Origin: DASSUW01 sp036257565
Lineage (GTDB): Bacteria > Actinomycetota > Thermoleophilia > Solirubrobacterales > Solirubrobacteraceae
NCBI GenBank assembly: GCA_036257565.1
Contig: DATAFH010000160.1
Location: 33,937-97,936 of the forward strand
Direction of reading: 5' to 3'
DNA length: 64,000 bases
A program made the position numbers and the translations under genes. The notes beneath the pieces were generated by a model. It was not told the origin of the DNA, ran no database searches, and saw only the letters and a list, made by a program, of their open reading frames with translations. Below are positions 53,995 through 62,704 of the stretch, piece by piece. Position 1 is the stretch's first letter, and every line of letters begins with the position of its first letter.

Positions 53995-55176
53995 TCAGGG
54001 TGCGCCAACTGACCTCGCGCTCCCATCACCGCCGGGGAGACGCCGCCGTATCGCGCCCCACAAGCTCCCGCGGACAAAGGGCAGGGGGTCGTCCCACGAG
54101 AGGCCCGAGACCGCCGCACAGCGGCGCGCCCACCGGAGCCACACGCCCGGCGACATGCCTTCACGGTACGCGGCCCGGACGTCCAAAAGCGGCGCGCACC
54201 ATGTCACATGGCGCGTGGGCCGCCGGCCCGGCGGGCGGCGGTAGCCGCTGAGATCGGCATGGACCATGGCCGGCAGGTTGACTCCCGCCACCGCGGCGGG
54301 GTGATGCCAGAGATTGAACCGGGGATTGACCTCGAGCAAATGCAGCCGACCAAGATCGTCCCGCTTGAAGTCCAGCTTCGCCACGCCGCGCACGTCGAGC
54401 GTGGCGAGCACGTCGCGGCCCAGAGCCGCCACGTCCGGCAGGTCGATGATCTCGACCGCCGAGCTATTGCCGTACTGTGGCGGAAACGTGCGGATCTTGC
54501 GCCCGGTGAACTCGCCGGCGATATCGCCGCCTGCGTCGACGTAGGCGTGGAAGCTCTCGATCGCGCTCTCCGGTCCGGGAATGAGCTGCTGGACGACCAG
54601 CTCGCCGCGAAGCGAGGCGAGCCGGGGCCAGACAGCACGCCACTCCTGTGGGCCGCGCACCTGCAGGGCCTTTCCCAGCGCGCCGGTCGCCGTCCAGTCG
54701 CCTCCGCGCTGCACCGGCTTGACGATGACCGGGAACGGCACCTCCAGAGCCGGTGCGGCACCTTCCTGCGCCGGACGGAGCCGGTGCGCCAGCGGAACCG
54801 GGAGCCCGTGGCCTTCCGCGAGAAGTTGGAAGCGCGCCTTGTCGACCAGCTGTTCGATCAGCTCGGCATCGGCCAGGACGAACCGCAGGGCCCCGCCTAG
54901 CTCATCTCGGTACCGGGAGGCGAGCAACACGGCCGCGTCCGTCTGCGGGTAGAGCACGGGAGCTTCCGACTGACTCTCCGCGTAGCCCAGGAGCGCAGTC
55001 ACGATCTGCTCCTGGGCCCGCCACTCGTCCATCCAAGGCAGCACCACGCGGACGTGCCGGGAGAAGCGCGCGGAGTAGTCCGGAGGGCCGAAGTAGGCGC
55101 TCGAGATCCCGGCGAGGCCGAGGGCCCGGACCATGTCCACGTCGCCCATCACGACTGCCGTGGCGGTCGCTGACAC
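53995..55176 (-). CDS. ATP-grasp enzyme of the exopolysaccharide locus
   Basis: About 393 residues with an ATP-grasp fold. An N-terminal Rossmann-like part (VVMGDVDMVRALGLAGISSAYFG) is followed by the grasp domain: VDKARFQLLAEGHGLPVP, PVIVKPVQRGGDW (lysine for ATP), VQQLIPG, and LHLLEVNPRFNLWHH (metal-binding Glu and Asn). ATP-grasp enzymes join a carboxylate to an amine or similar. In polysaccharide loci these may decorate sugars; the reaction here is unknown. GTG 55176 chosen; ATG 55149 is possible. It starts 26 bases after the tyrosine kinase gene. Confidence 0.8.
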   Translation of the reverse strand: MSATATAVVMGDVDMVRALGLAGISSAYFGPPDYSARFSRHVRVVLPWMDEWRAQEQIVTALLGYAESQSEAPVLYPQTDAAVLLASRYRDELGGALRFVLADAELIEQLVDKARFQLLAEGHGLPVPLAHRLRPAQEGAAPALEVPFPVIVKPVQRGGDWTATGALGKALQVRGPQEWRAVWPRLASLRGELVVQQLIPGPESAIESFHAYVDAGGDIAGEFTGRKIRTFPPQYGNSSAVEIIDLPDVAALGRDVLATLDVRGVAKLDFKRDDLGRLHLLEVNPRFNLWHHPAAVAGVNLPAMVHADLSGYRRPPGRRPTRHVTWCAPLLDVRAAYREGMSPGVWLRWARRCAAVSGLSWDDPLPFVRGSLWGAIRRRLPGGDGSARSVGAP

Positions 55177-55202
55177 GGACCGATGCCCCGCGCCTGGGCC
55201 CT

Positions 55203-57008
55203 CTAGAAACCGAGCGCGCGTTCGCCCCTGCCGTCGTCCTCGTGCGCGCGGTACGCCGGGAGATCGACCGCCGCGCGATTCACCACCATCCCGAAGACCT
55301 TGGCGCGAGCGTGCGCAAGCTGCTTCTTGGCCGCCAGCAGGTCGCGTCGTCGAGCCTGGTTGAGATCGACCACGAGGATCACGCCGTCGGCCGCTGCGGC
55401 CACGGCCGAGGCGTCGGCGACCGTGGAGATCGGGACCGTGTCGACGACGACGTAATCGGCGTGCTGCCGGAGCTCGTCGAACATCTGCTGCAGTCGCCCC
55501 CGCCCGACGAGGCCGGTGGACAGCTGCGGATGGCTGCCCCCCGCCAGCAGCCGTAGATGCGGCCCGGCGATGATGCCGTGCCTCCGCTCCGCGCGAATCT
55601 TCTCGTAGCGCTCCGCGTGGACGTCCTTCCAGCGGCGCAACGTCGACTCGGGGATGTCGTGGCCGGACGCCTTCAGCGCCCGGGCGGCCCGCCGCGCGTG
55701 ACCCTTCGATCGCGCAAGCGCGACGAGGCCGAGCTCGATGTCGTCCTCCGTACGGACGCGTCGTGCGCGGGTCAACCCCCGCTCGCCCTCGAGCCCGAAC
55801 TCTGACAGCACTTCCGGTTCCATCTCGGCCGGCTCGGACGGCGACGCGACGCTTCCGTTCTCGGCGTAGCTCGATTCCAGCAGGGCATCCCACACCCCGG
55901 TCTCCGGCCTGCGCCGGAGATCGAAGTACCGGTGCAGGTCGGGCTTGCGCAGGTCGAGATCGACCGCCACGACCTCGACTCCGCTTGCCGAGAGCGAGTG
56001 TGCAAGACCGGCCACTACGGTCGTCTTGCCGTCGTCGGCGGCGGGGCTCGTGACGGCGACCACTACGTTGCCGCCGTCGTGACCCAGCAGCTCGAGGTTC
56101 AGGCGCAGGAACTCGAACGCCTCCAGAAACGTCGGGTCCTCGTGCCCGGAGTCGGCCCTCAGCAGTCGCTCGGGATGCCCGACCCGCGGGAGCCGTGTCA
56201 GGACGGACAGATCCATGAGGTCGACCAGCTCCTCCTCCTCCCTGACGCGATCGTCGAAGCGGGCGAGCAGGACCACGACGAAGACGGCCAGCACCAGCGC
56301 TACAAACCCGGCGATCAGCGCGTTGCGCAGCGGCGTGGGCGAGCTGCGGCTCTCGGGCGGGATCGCCTCCTCGACGACCTGCACGTTGCCCGTCTGCAGC
56401 GCCTTGAGCGCCTCCAGCTGGGACAGTCGCTCCTGGGTCGCCCGGGTTGCTTCAGAGGGCTCTCCGGTCTCCTCTGTCGGCGCAGGCAGAGTGTTCCTCA
56501 GCGCGTCGATGGCGCGCTGGATGTCACTGCGCGCGCTCTCGCGACGGAAGGCGGCGATCTCCGTGGCGAACGCGTTGGCGACCGCCGCGGCGTCCGTCGG
56601 CGAGTCCCACTCCGCCGTGACGGTCACCACATCAGAGTCGCCGGCGGCCGCGATCGAGACCGCGTCCTTGAGCTCGTGCACCGTCACGCCTTCGAACCGC
56701 CGCGCGACGCGGGCGGCGACCGTGTCCAGTGAAGCGAGCGCGAGGTTCGTGGCCGCCGCCCGCTCAGGGAGCTCCCCGGTGTCGGTCGTGCCCCCCGCGA
56801 TGATCGCGTCGGCGTTCGTCGCGCGGCCGAACAGCAGGTCCGCGCTCGCCTTGTGGCGGTCGGACTGGGCAAGCGACAGCGCGACGGCAATCAGGACAGC
56901 GGTGAGCACGATCACTGCGATCAGCCGCCGGCGGGCTCGAAGCAGCGCCAGGAACCGCGGCAGATCGAGGCCGACGTCGCCCGTCACGGACATGCTGCTG
57001 GTAGACAC
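55203..57008 (-). CDS. Wzz/BY-kinase chain-length regulator with inserted helix-turn-helix
   Basis: A polysaccharide co-polymerase fused to a bacterial tyrosine kinase, 601 residues. Membrane helices at about 30-47 and 229-249 bracket the external Wzz region. The kinase has Walker A SPAADDGKTT (321-330), Walker A' VVAVDLDLRKPDLHRYF (346-362) and Walker B YVVVDTVPISTVADA (519-533). Between A' and B lie about 100 extra residues (378-482). Within them, 421-475 reads LVALARSKGHARRAARALK then STLRRWKDVHAERYEKIR, like a helix-turn-helix of phage-terminase type. The C-terminus lacks the usual tyrosine cluster, with a single Tyr near residue 586. Controls chain length and export. Confidence 0.85.
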   Translation of the reverse strand: MSTSSMSVTGDVGLDLPRFLALLRARRRLIAVIVLTAVLIAVALSLAQSDRHKASADLLFGRATNADAIIAGGTTDTGELPERAAATNLALASLDTVAARVARRFEGVTVHELKDAVSIAAAGDSDVVTVTAEWDSPTDAAAVANAFATEIAAFRRESARSDIQRAIDALRNTLPAPTEETGEPSEATRATQERLSQLEALKALQTGNVQVVEEAIPPESRSSPTPLRNALIAGFVALVLAVFVVVLLARFDDRVREEEELVDLMDLSVLTRLPRVGHPERLLRADSGHEDPTFLEAFEFLRLNLELLGHDGGNVVVAVTSPAADDGKTTVVAGLAHSLSASGVEVVAVDLDLRKPDLHRYFDLRRRPETGVWDALLESSYAENGSVASPSEPAEMEPEVLSEFGLEGERGLTRARRVRTEDDIELGLVALARSKGHARRAARALKASGHDIPESTLRRWKDVHAERYEKIRAERRHGIIAGPHLRLLAGGSHPQLSTGLVGRGRLQQMFDELRQHADYVVVDTVPISTVADASAVAAAADGVILVVDLNQARRRDLLAAKKQLAHARAKVFGMVVNRAAVDLPAYRAHEDDGRGERALGF

Positions 57009-57083
57009 GTACGCGCCTCGCGCATGTCGCCATGTTTGTCGGGGCGCCGCACCGCGTCAAGCGCCCTCGTCGTGCCGGCGCGT

Positions 57084-58304
57084 TCAACGGTCGACGTCGA
57101 GGGCGAATTGAAGGTCGCTGTCCTTGCGGTCACGGAGGCCCCACTGCTCCCAGCCAGTCCAGCCGGCACCATCGGAATACTGAGCGTAGCCGCCCGCGAA
57201 GACCGTGCTCGCATCGAATCCGAATTCGGTGCCCTTGCGCAGCGGGAAGGTCTCGTACGACTCGGCTTCCGTCGCGGACGCAGTCAGCGCCAACGGCGCT
57301 GTGAATGGCCTTGCGGCGGCCTCGGGGAAACGCACATGTACCCATTGCGGGAACCGACTCGAGATGTCGCGGGCGGCCACGCGCGCCGACGCCAGGACGG
57401 TTCCGTCGGTTCGTTCCAGGCGTAGCTCGAGCGGAGCCGTGGCATCGTCGTCGCGCCGCACGCGCAACCACGCGCCGCTTACGCGCGCCGTTCGCCCGCC
57501 CGCGATGGCTATCAGCTGGCGTACCTTGGCGCCGCCGCCGATCGGCCGCGGCGAGCCCACCCACACCTCCATGTAGCCGCTCCCCACGTGCTGGCCGGGA
57601 TCAGCGCCCACGACGTCGAGTATCGGGACGTACCCCTCTCCGGGACCGTCCTCGCGCGGACGCCAGGCGGCCGGCGTGGCACCACCGTCGCCGGATCCGC
57701 CCAGGAGCGCGGCCAGACCGTCGTGAATCGGCGGCATCCGCTCGCCGTGACTTCGGGCGACGAGTGCGTTGATCGACGCGTAGTCTCGCGCCGGATCCGG
57801 GGCGACGTTCGTGAACACGACGTGATAGAGGCGGCCGGCGACGACCCGCGGTGGCTCCGCGAAGCGGACTAGGGGCCACAGGTCCTGACGCGACGGCCGG
57901 ATGACGGCGGACGCCAGCGTGTGCGGCTGAGGCGCGTGGCGTGGCCCGCCGGAGTCGCGGGCCAGCGCGACGCGGAGCAGACCACCCGTGCCGCCGCTGT
58001 AGCCCTCTCGACCGCGGGTGTTCATGATCACGTAGCAGCGAACGGCGCGCACGGAGCCCGTCCACTGCGCCCGGAACCGGAAGGCGAGGACCGTGCCGTA
58101 CGGTCCGCCGATCCGCGTGTTGGCCAGCGAATCGGCGGCGACCAGCGAGCCCGGCCGCCGGAGGTCTCCGAGAGCCGTCGCTTGCTCCGGCGGCCGCGCC
58201 GCCTGCCGCTCGTCGCGCGAACAGGCGGCGACGATCGCGACCATGCCTCCGATGATCAGCGCGAGACACAGCGCCATCGCTGGAACACGCAGCCGGCGGC
58301 TCAT
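57084..58304 (-). CDS. secreted lipoprotein, EPS-locus family, copy A
   Basis: A 406-residue lipoprotein (lipobox IVAAC near residue 28) of a family I do not recognise. It is a paralogue of the protein at 61520-62704 along its whole length. Shared blocks are LANTRIGGP, TGSVRAVRCYVI, GYSGGTGGLLRVAL, RLYHVVFTNV, GYMEVW and YSDGAGWTGWEQWG. The strand-rich pattern and the absence of catalytic motifs suggest two or three beta-sandwich domains, possibly sugar-binding. It is coupled (ATGA) to the small ORF upstream and lies before the tyrosine kinase gene, so it probably acts on the exported polysaccharide. Confidence 0.72.
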   Translation of the reverse strand: MSRRLRVPAMALCLALIIGGMVAIVAACSRDERQAARPPEQATALGDLRRPGSLVAADSLANTRIGGPYGTVLAFRFRAQWTGSVRAVRCYVIMNTRGREGYSGGTGGLLRVALARDSGGPRHAPQPHTLASAVIRPSRQDLWPLVRFAEPPRVVAGRLYHVVFTNVAPDPARDYASINALVARSHGERMPPIHDGLAALLGGSGDGGATPAAWRPREDGPGEGYVPILDVVGADPGQHVGSGYMEVWVGSPRPIGGGAKVRQLIAIAGGRTARVSGAWLRVRRDDDATAPLELRLERTDGTVLASARVAARDISSRFPQWVHVRFPEAAARPFTAPLALTASATEAESYETFPLRKGTEFGFDASTVFAGGYAQYSDGAGWTGWEQWGLRDRKDSDLQFALDVDR

Positions 58305-58477
58305 CGTGCGTTTCGCCGACGGGTGGTGTACGACCTCAGGAGACCGACGTAGTCGTCCACCTCCGGGCGGCCAGGTCGTAGCTCGCCCACCCGGATGCCG
58401 GACGCGGCCCGGAAGGCGGAGAACGCGACGACGTCGACTTGCGACGCTGTCAGTTTAATGTCGTCGCTTGGAGGCAT
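58301..58477 (-). CDS. small ORF upstream of the EPS lipoprotein
   Basis: A 58-codon ORF from ATG 58477 whose stop overlaps the following start as ATGA. It reads TASQVDVVAFSAFRAASGIR and then PEVDDYVGLLRSYTTRR, with no recognised domain. The overlap and the divergent promoter region behind it argue for a real gene, but it could also be the eroded 3' end of a longer one. No function is proposed. Confidence 0.4.
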   Translation of the reverse strand: MPPSDDIKLTASQVDVVAFSAFRAASGIRVGELRPGRPEVDDYVGLLRSYTTRRRNAR

Positions 58478-58556
58478 CGGGTTAGGATCCGATTTCCGGT
58501 TAGGACGGACCGGGGCGGGCGGGTGACGACCGCAAGGAAATGGAGGCTTTCTCAGG

Positions 58557-59087
58557 ATGATGATGTCGTCAGCGGCGCGGAGGTTGTGGTCAGGGAGCGC
58601 TCTACTCGTCATCGGCCATTCCGCCGGCGCGGCGGACAGCCGGCGCCACACTCCGCGTGGCAAGCCATAACGACCCGGCCGGTGACCCGACCCCGATCAC
58701 GTACCGCTTGGACAGCCGACGTGGACGCGGAAGCCAATCCAATTCTCGCTGACCGACGGCGAGTCGAGGTCGTTTGGACCCAACCCTGGCACGTACACCG
58801 TTCAGGCCTTGCCGCCATCCGGCTGGCGGGTCAACGACATCCAGTGCGTCGGTCCCGACCCCACGCAATTCGTGATCGACGTGGCGAACGGTCTGGTCAC
58901 GGTGACCCATGGCGTGAGCTCCGAGCAGACGCGCTCCTTCACGAACGGCAAGGTCAACGCCTCCGGCCCGCCGTCGTCGGGCATCGCGCCCTCGCCACCG
59001 TCCGACGAGCTCCCGCTCAGGATCAAGGTGGCCGAGCGCCGCGGAACCACCAAGATCTTGCGGTACCGGGTGCTCGTTCCCGTCTAG
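58557..59087 (+). pseudogene. frameshifted secreted prealbumin-like-fold protein
   Basis: Three frame segments read as one protein. From ATG 58557, a signal peptide (LLVIGHSAGAA) runs in frame until a stop at 58668. From about 58645 the next frame gives ATLRVASHNDPAGDPTPITY. From about 58743 the first frame returns with FSLTDGESRSFGPNPGTYTV and PPSGWRVNDIQCVG, ending at 59087. The combined sequence looks like the repeat unit of surface proteins with a prealbumin-like fold. Two compensating shifts leave the 58645-58740 segment out of frame. Either the gene is decaying or the sequence has two errors. Confidence 0.62.
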
Positions 59088-59100
59088 ACCCGAGCGGCAC

Positions 59101-60366
59101 ATGACCGCCCACGGCCGGCGCGGACCACGCTCACCCGACGGGGCCGCGCGACCCGTGGTCTGGATCGTGAACCAGTACGCCGGCTCTCCACGCCACGGCA
59201 TGGAGTACCGGCATTACTACCTCGCGCGCGCTCTCGCCGAGCGCCGCCATGAGGCAGTGGTCATCTCCGGCAGCCGCTCGCATCTCTACACCCACCCGCC
59301 CGCGGTCTCGCGGCCGTTCACTCTGGAGAACATCGACGGCCTCACGTACTGCTGGGTCGCGGTTCCGGGGTACCAGCGCGCGGTCAGCGTCGCGCGCGTC
59401 GTCAATATGGCGGCGTTCGCGCTGGCGCTCGAGCGGATGCCCATCCACCGCCTCCCCCGCCCGGACGCGATCCTCGTGTCGTCGCCGTCGCCGCTGCCGA
59501 TCGGCGTGGCCAGGCGGTGGGCCGGCCGCTTCGGTGCGCGGCTCTTGTTCGAGGTGCGTGACATCTGGCCGCTGACCCTCCGGGAGCTCGGCGGCCTTTC
59601 CGCCCGCCACCCGCTCGTGGCGCTTATGCAGCGCCTCGAGGACTACGCCTATCGCGTCAGCGACAGCGTGGTCTCGGTGTTGCCGGCGGCCGACCGGCAC
59701 ATGGTCGCGCGCGGCATGGACCCGGCGAAGTTCCACTATCTGCCCAACGGCATCGCCCTCGATGTGCCGAACGGGTCAGGCAGCGCGCCGTCAACCGTGA
59801 GCGACGCGCTGCGGCCGGACGCGTTCACCGTCGGTTTCGTCGGCACGCTGGGGAAGGCCAACGCCGTCGAGACGCTGATCGACGCCGCCCGGCTGCTCCC
59901 CCCTGAGGGCTTCCAGGTGATCATCGTCGGCCACGGACCGGAGCGTGAGCGGTTGCTCGCACGGGCGGCGGGGGCGCCGAACGTAGAGTTCGTCGGACCG
60001 GTTCCGAAGGACCGGGTCGCCTCGGTGATCCGGGTCTTCGACGCGTGCTACGTCGGATATCGGGACAACCCGCTGTATCGGTTCGGCATCTCTCCCAACA
60101 AGCTGTACGACTACATGGCCGCCGGGCGGCCGGTGCTGTTCGCCGCCGCCGCGGCCAACCAGCCGGTGCAGGAGGCCGATTGCGGGCGCACCGTCGCTCC
60201 GGAGAATCCGATGGCTCTGGCGGCGGCGATCCGCTCGCTGGCCGCCGGCTCGCCGGGCGAGCGCGCGCGGCTCGGCGCCAACGCTCGCGCTTACGTCGAG
60301 CGCCATCACGCGTACGGGCAGCTCGCGGACGAACTCGCCGACCTCCTCTTCGGAGCTGCGCGATGA
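59101..60366 (+). CDS. glycosyltransferase family 4
   Basis: A GT-B glycosyltransferase of 421 residues. The N-terminal lobe begins with VWIVNQYAGSPRHGMEYRHYYLARAL and has LLFEVRDIWPL, typical of WbuB-like enzymes. The C-terminal lobe has VGFVGTLGKANAVETLIDAA and the donor-binding GISPNKLYDYMAAGRPVLF. It presumably adds a sugar to a lipid-linked repeat unit. The stop overlaps the aminotransferase start (ATGA). Donor and acceptor cannot be deduced. Confidence 0.92.
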   Translation: MTAHGRRGPRSPDGAARPVVWIVNQYAGSPRHGMEYRHYYLARALAERRHEAVVISGSRSHLYTHPPAVSRPFTLENIDGLTYCWVAVPGYQRAVSVARVVNMAAFALALERMPIHRLPRPDAILVSSPSPLPIGVARRWAGRFGARLLFEVRDIWPLTLRELGGLSARHPLVALMQRLEDYAYRVSDSVVSVLPAADRHMVARGMDPAKFHYLPNGIALDVPNGSGSAPSTVSDALRPDAFTVGFVGTLGKANAVETLIDAARLLPPEGFQVIIVGHGPERERLLARAAGAPNVEFVGPVPKDRVASVIRVFDACYVGYRDNPLYRFGISPNKLYDYMAAGRPVLFAAAAANQPVQEADCGRTVAPENPMALAAAIRSLAAGSPGERARLGANARAYVERHHAYGQLADELADLLFGAAR

Positions 60367-61523
60367 GCGAGCACGCCGAGCTGCGTCGCGCGATCGGGCA
60401 CCTCATCAGCGTGCCCGCCGAGCAGGTATCGCTCTTCTGGCGGGGCCGCGTCGCCTTCTACGCGATCCTCAGAGCGATGGGGATCGGTCGCGGCGACGAG
60501 GTCGTCGTCCCTGCGTTCACGTGCGTGGCCGTGCCCAATGCGGTGCTCTACACCGGCGCGACCCCGCGGTATGTCGACATTGACGAGACCACGTACACGG
60601 CCGACCCGGCCGGCGTCGCCGCAGCGATGAGCCCGCGCACGCGGGCGGTGCTGGCGCAGAACACGTTCGGGCTCTCGGCCGACCTCGACGCGCTCGCCGC
60701 CGTGGCGCGACCTCATGGCGCGGTGGTCATCGACGACTGCACGCACGGCCTCGGCGGGACCTATCGGGGTAACGCGAACGGCGCGGCAGCACACGCGGCG
60801 TTCTTCTCGACGCAGTGGAGCAAGCCCATCTCGACCGGCTTGGGGGGCATTGCCGTCACCGCGGACCCCGACCTGGCGCGGCGGATCGCGGCGATCGAGC
60901 GCTCCGCCGGCGCCCCGGGCGCGCTCGACAAAGCCCTGCTGGCGACGATGCTCCTCGCCCGCGAACGCATCGCCACGCCGCGCACGCTGCGCGCCGGCCG
61001 CGCCGCATACCGAGCCGTGAGCCGAGCGGGGCTGGTGCCGGGCTCCTCGAGCCGCCCCGAGCTGGAGGGGACGACGATGCCGCAGTCGTTCCTGATGGCG
61101 ATGTCGGCGTTCCAGGCCCGCCTGGCGGCGCGCCGGCTGCCGACGCTCACAGCCAGGGTGCGCCGGCGGCGAGCGGTCGCTCGCCGCTACTCCGCATGGC
61201 TGGCGGCGCACGGGCGCGCACCGGCACACGAGCCGGAGTTCGCCACCCACGCCTACCTGCGCTATCCGGTGCGCGTCCGCGAGCGTGACGCGTTCGTGGC
61301 GGAGGCCCACCGCCGCGGAGTCACGCTCGGGGACTGGTTCTCGTCGCCGCTGTATCCGATCGACGGCGAGCTGACGGCATGGGGTTATCGCCGCGGCGAA
61401 TGCCCGATCGCCGAGCGGGTGGCGTCCGAGATCGTCAATCTTCCTACCGACGTGTCGCCGGACGGGCCCGACATCCGCGCGGTTGAACAGCTGCTCGACG
61501 TCTCCGGCGACCGGATCGTGTGA
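60363..61523 (+). CDS. DegT/DnrJ/EryC1-type aminotransferase
   Basis: PLP enzyme of 386 residues that likely converts a nucleotide keto-sugar to an amino-sugar. Blocks are VVVPAFTCVAVPNAVLYTGA, VIDDCTHGLGG (PLP-contact Asp), and FFSTQWSKPISTGLGG, whose lysine is the expected Schiff-base residue. The start is the ATG at 60363. Expected partners that make the keto-sugar are not in the window. The stop overlaps the next GTG start. Confidence 0.9.
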   Translation: MSEHAELRRAIGHLISVPAEQVSLFWRGRVAFYAILRAMGIGRGDEVVVPAFTCVAVPNAVLYTGATPRYVDIDETTYTADPAGVAAAMSPRTRAVLAQNTFGLSADLDALAAVARPHGAVVIDDCTHGLGGTYRGNANGAAAHAAFFSTQWSKPISTGLGGIAVTADPDLARRIAAIERSAGAPGALDKALLATMLLARERIATPRTLRAGRAAYRAVSRAGLVPGSSSRPELEGTTMPQSFLMAMSAFQARLAARRLPTLTARVRRRRAVARRYSAWLAAHGRAPAHEPEFATHAYLRYPVRVRERDAFVAEAHRRGVTLGDWFSSPLYPIDGELTAWGYRRGECPIAERVASEIVNLPTDVSPDGPDIRAVEQLLDVSGDRIV

Positions 61524-62704
61524 CCGCGCAACGTCTCAAGTTCGCTGCGGGTCCGGCCGCCGCGCTCGTCGCGATCGCCGTCGTCGCGTCCAGCGACTCG
61601 GGCGCTGACCAGAAGCGGCCGCTCGGGGTGGCCGCTGCGCAGCCGGCCGGCTCGCTCGTCCAAGCCGACGCCCTCGGGAACACCCGGATCGGCGGGCCGG
61701 ACAGGACCGCGCTCGCCTTCCGCTTCCGTGGCTCGTGGACAGGCTCCATAGCGGCGGTGCGGTGCTACGTGATCACAAACCGGAACGGCAGGACCGGCTA
61801 CAGCGGCGGCGACGGTGGCAGGCTGCGCGTCGCCTTGCGGGCGGACTCCGGCCGACGGCCGCACGTCCCGGTCGGCCGGTCCCTCACGGCCGCAATGGTG
61901 CGGCCCAGCCGTCGCGGCTTCTGGCCGCTGATCCGGTTCCGCAGGCCCGCCAGGATCAAGGCCGGCCGTCTGTATCACGTCGTCTTCTCGAACGTCGATC
62001 CGGATCCCGAGCGCAACTACGTCTCGATCAACGCGCTGTACTCGGGTTCGCGGCTCGGCCGGGGACCTCGCCTCGGGCGCGGGCTCGGCGTCCTGCTTGG
62101 CCATGCCGCCGGAGCGAGGATCGGCGGCTGGGAGCCGCGCCCCTCCAGGCCCCGCGAGCACTACCTCCCCATCCTCGCCGTCGCGGGACGACGCGCCGAA
62201 CAACGGAGCGGCCAGGGCTACATGGAGGTGTGGGACCCGAAGCCGATCGGCGACCACGCGGCCGTGCGGCAGCTCGTCACGACGGCGGATGGACGACCGA
62301 GTCGCGTCGAGGGAGCGTGGTTGCGCGTACGTCGGCGAAAAGAGACCCGCGCATCGCTCGTGCTGCGCCTGGAGTCTCCCGCGGGCCGAGTGCTCGCGTC
62401 GGCCGCCGTCCGGTCGACGGCAGTTCCGACGAGCGCCCCTGGATGGGTGCACGTCCGGTTCGCCACGGCCGTGCGCGCGGCGCCGGGAACGCGGCTGGCG
62501 TTGACGGCGTCTGCGCCGGACGCCTCCACGTACGAGGCGTTCCCCATCAGGAAGGGAACCGGCTTCGGCTTTGGTCCCGGGACGTTCTTCGCCCGCGGCT
62601 ACGCGCAGTTCAACGACGGCGGTGGCTGGGAGGGCTGGGACCAGTGGAGCGGCAGTGACCGACGCAACAGCGATCTACAGTTTGCCCTGGACGTTGTGAG
62701 GTAG
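61520..62704 (+). CDS. secreted protein, EPS-locus family, copy B
   Basis: A 394-residue paralogue of the lipoprotein at 57084-58304. It has an N-terminal hydrophobic segment (AAALVAIAVVASSDSG) but no lipobox cysteine, so it is either secreted or membrane-anchored. The whole length aligns: LGNTRIGGP, TGSIAAVRCYVI, GYSGGDGGRLRVAL, RLYHVVFSNV, GYMEVW, YAQFNDGGGWEGWDQW. Each copy is in an operon transcribed away from the other. Gene-coupling with the aminotransferase (GTGA) ties it to sugar assembly. Confidence 0.72.
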   Translation: MTAQRLKFAAGPAAALVAIAVVASSDSGADQKRPLGVAAAQPAGSLVQADALGNTRIGGPDRTALAFRFRGSWTGSIAAVRCYVITNRNGRTGYSGGDGGRLRVALRADSGRRPHVPVGRSLTAAMVRPSRRGFWPLIRFRRPARIKAGRLYHVVFSNVDPDPERNYVSINALYSGSRLGRGPRLGRGLGVLLGHAAGARIGGWEPRPSRPREHYLPILAVAGRRAEQRSGQGYMEVWDPKPIGDHAAVRQLVTTADGRPSRVEGAWLRVRRRKETRASLVLRLESPAGRVLASAAVRSTAVPTSAPGWVHVRFATAVRAAPGTRLALTASAPDASTYEAFPIRKGTGFGFGPGTFFARGYAQFNDGGGWEGWDQWSGSDRRNSDLQFALDVVR

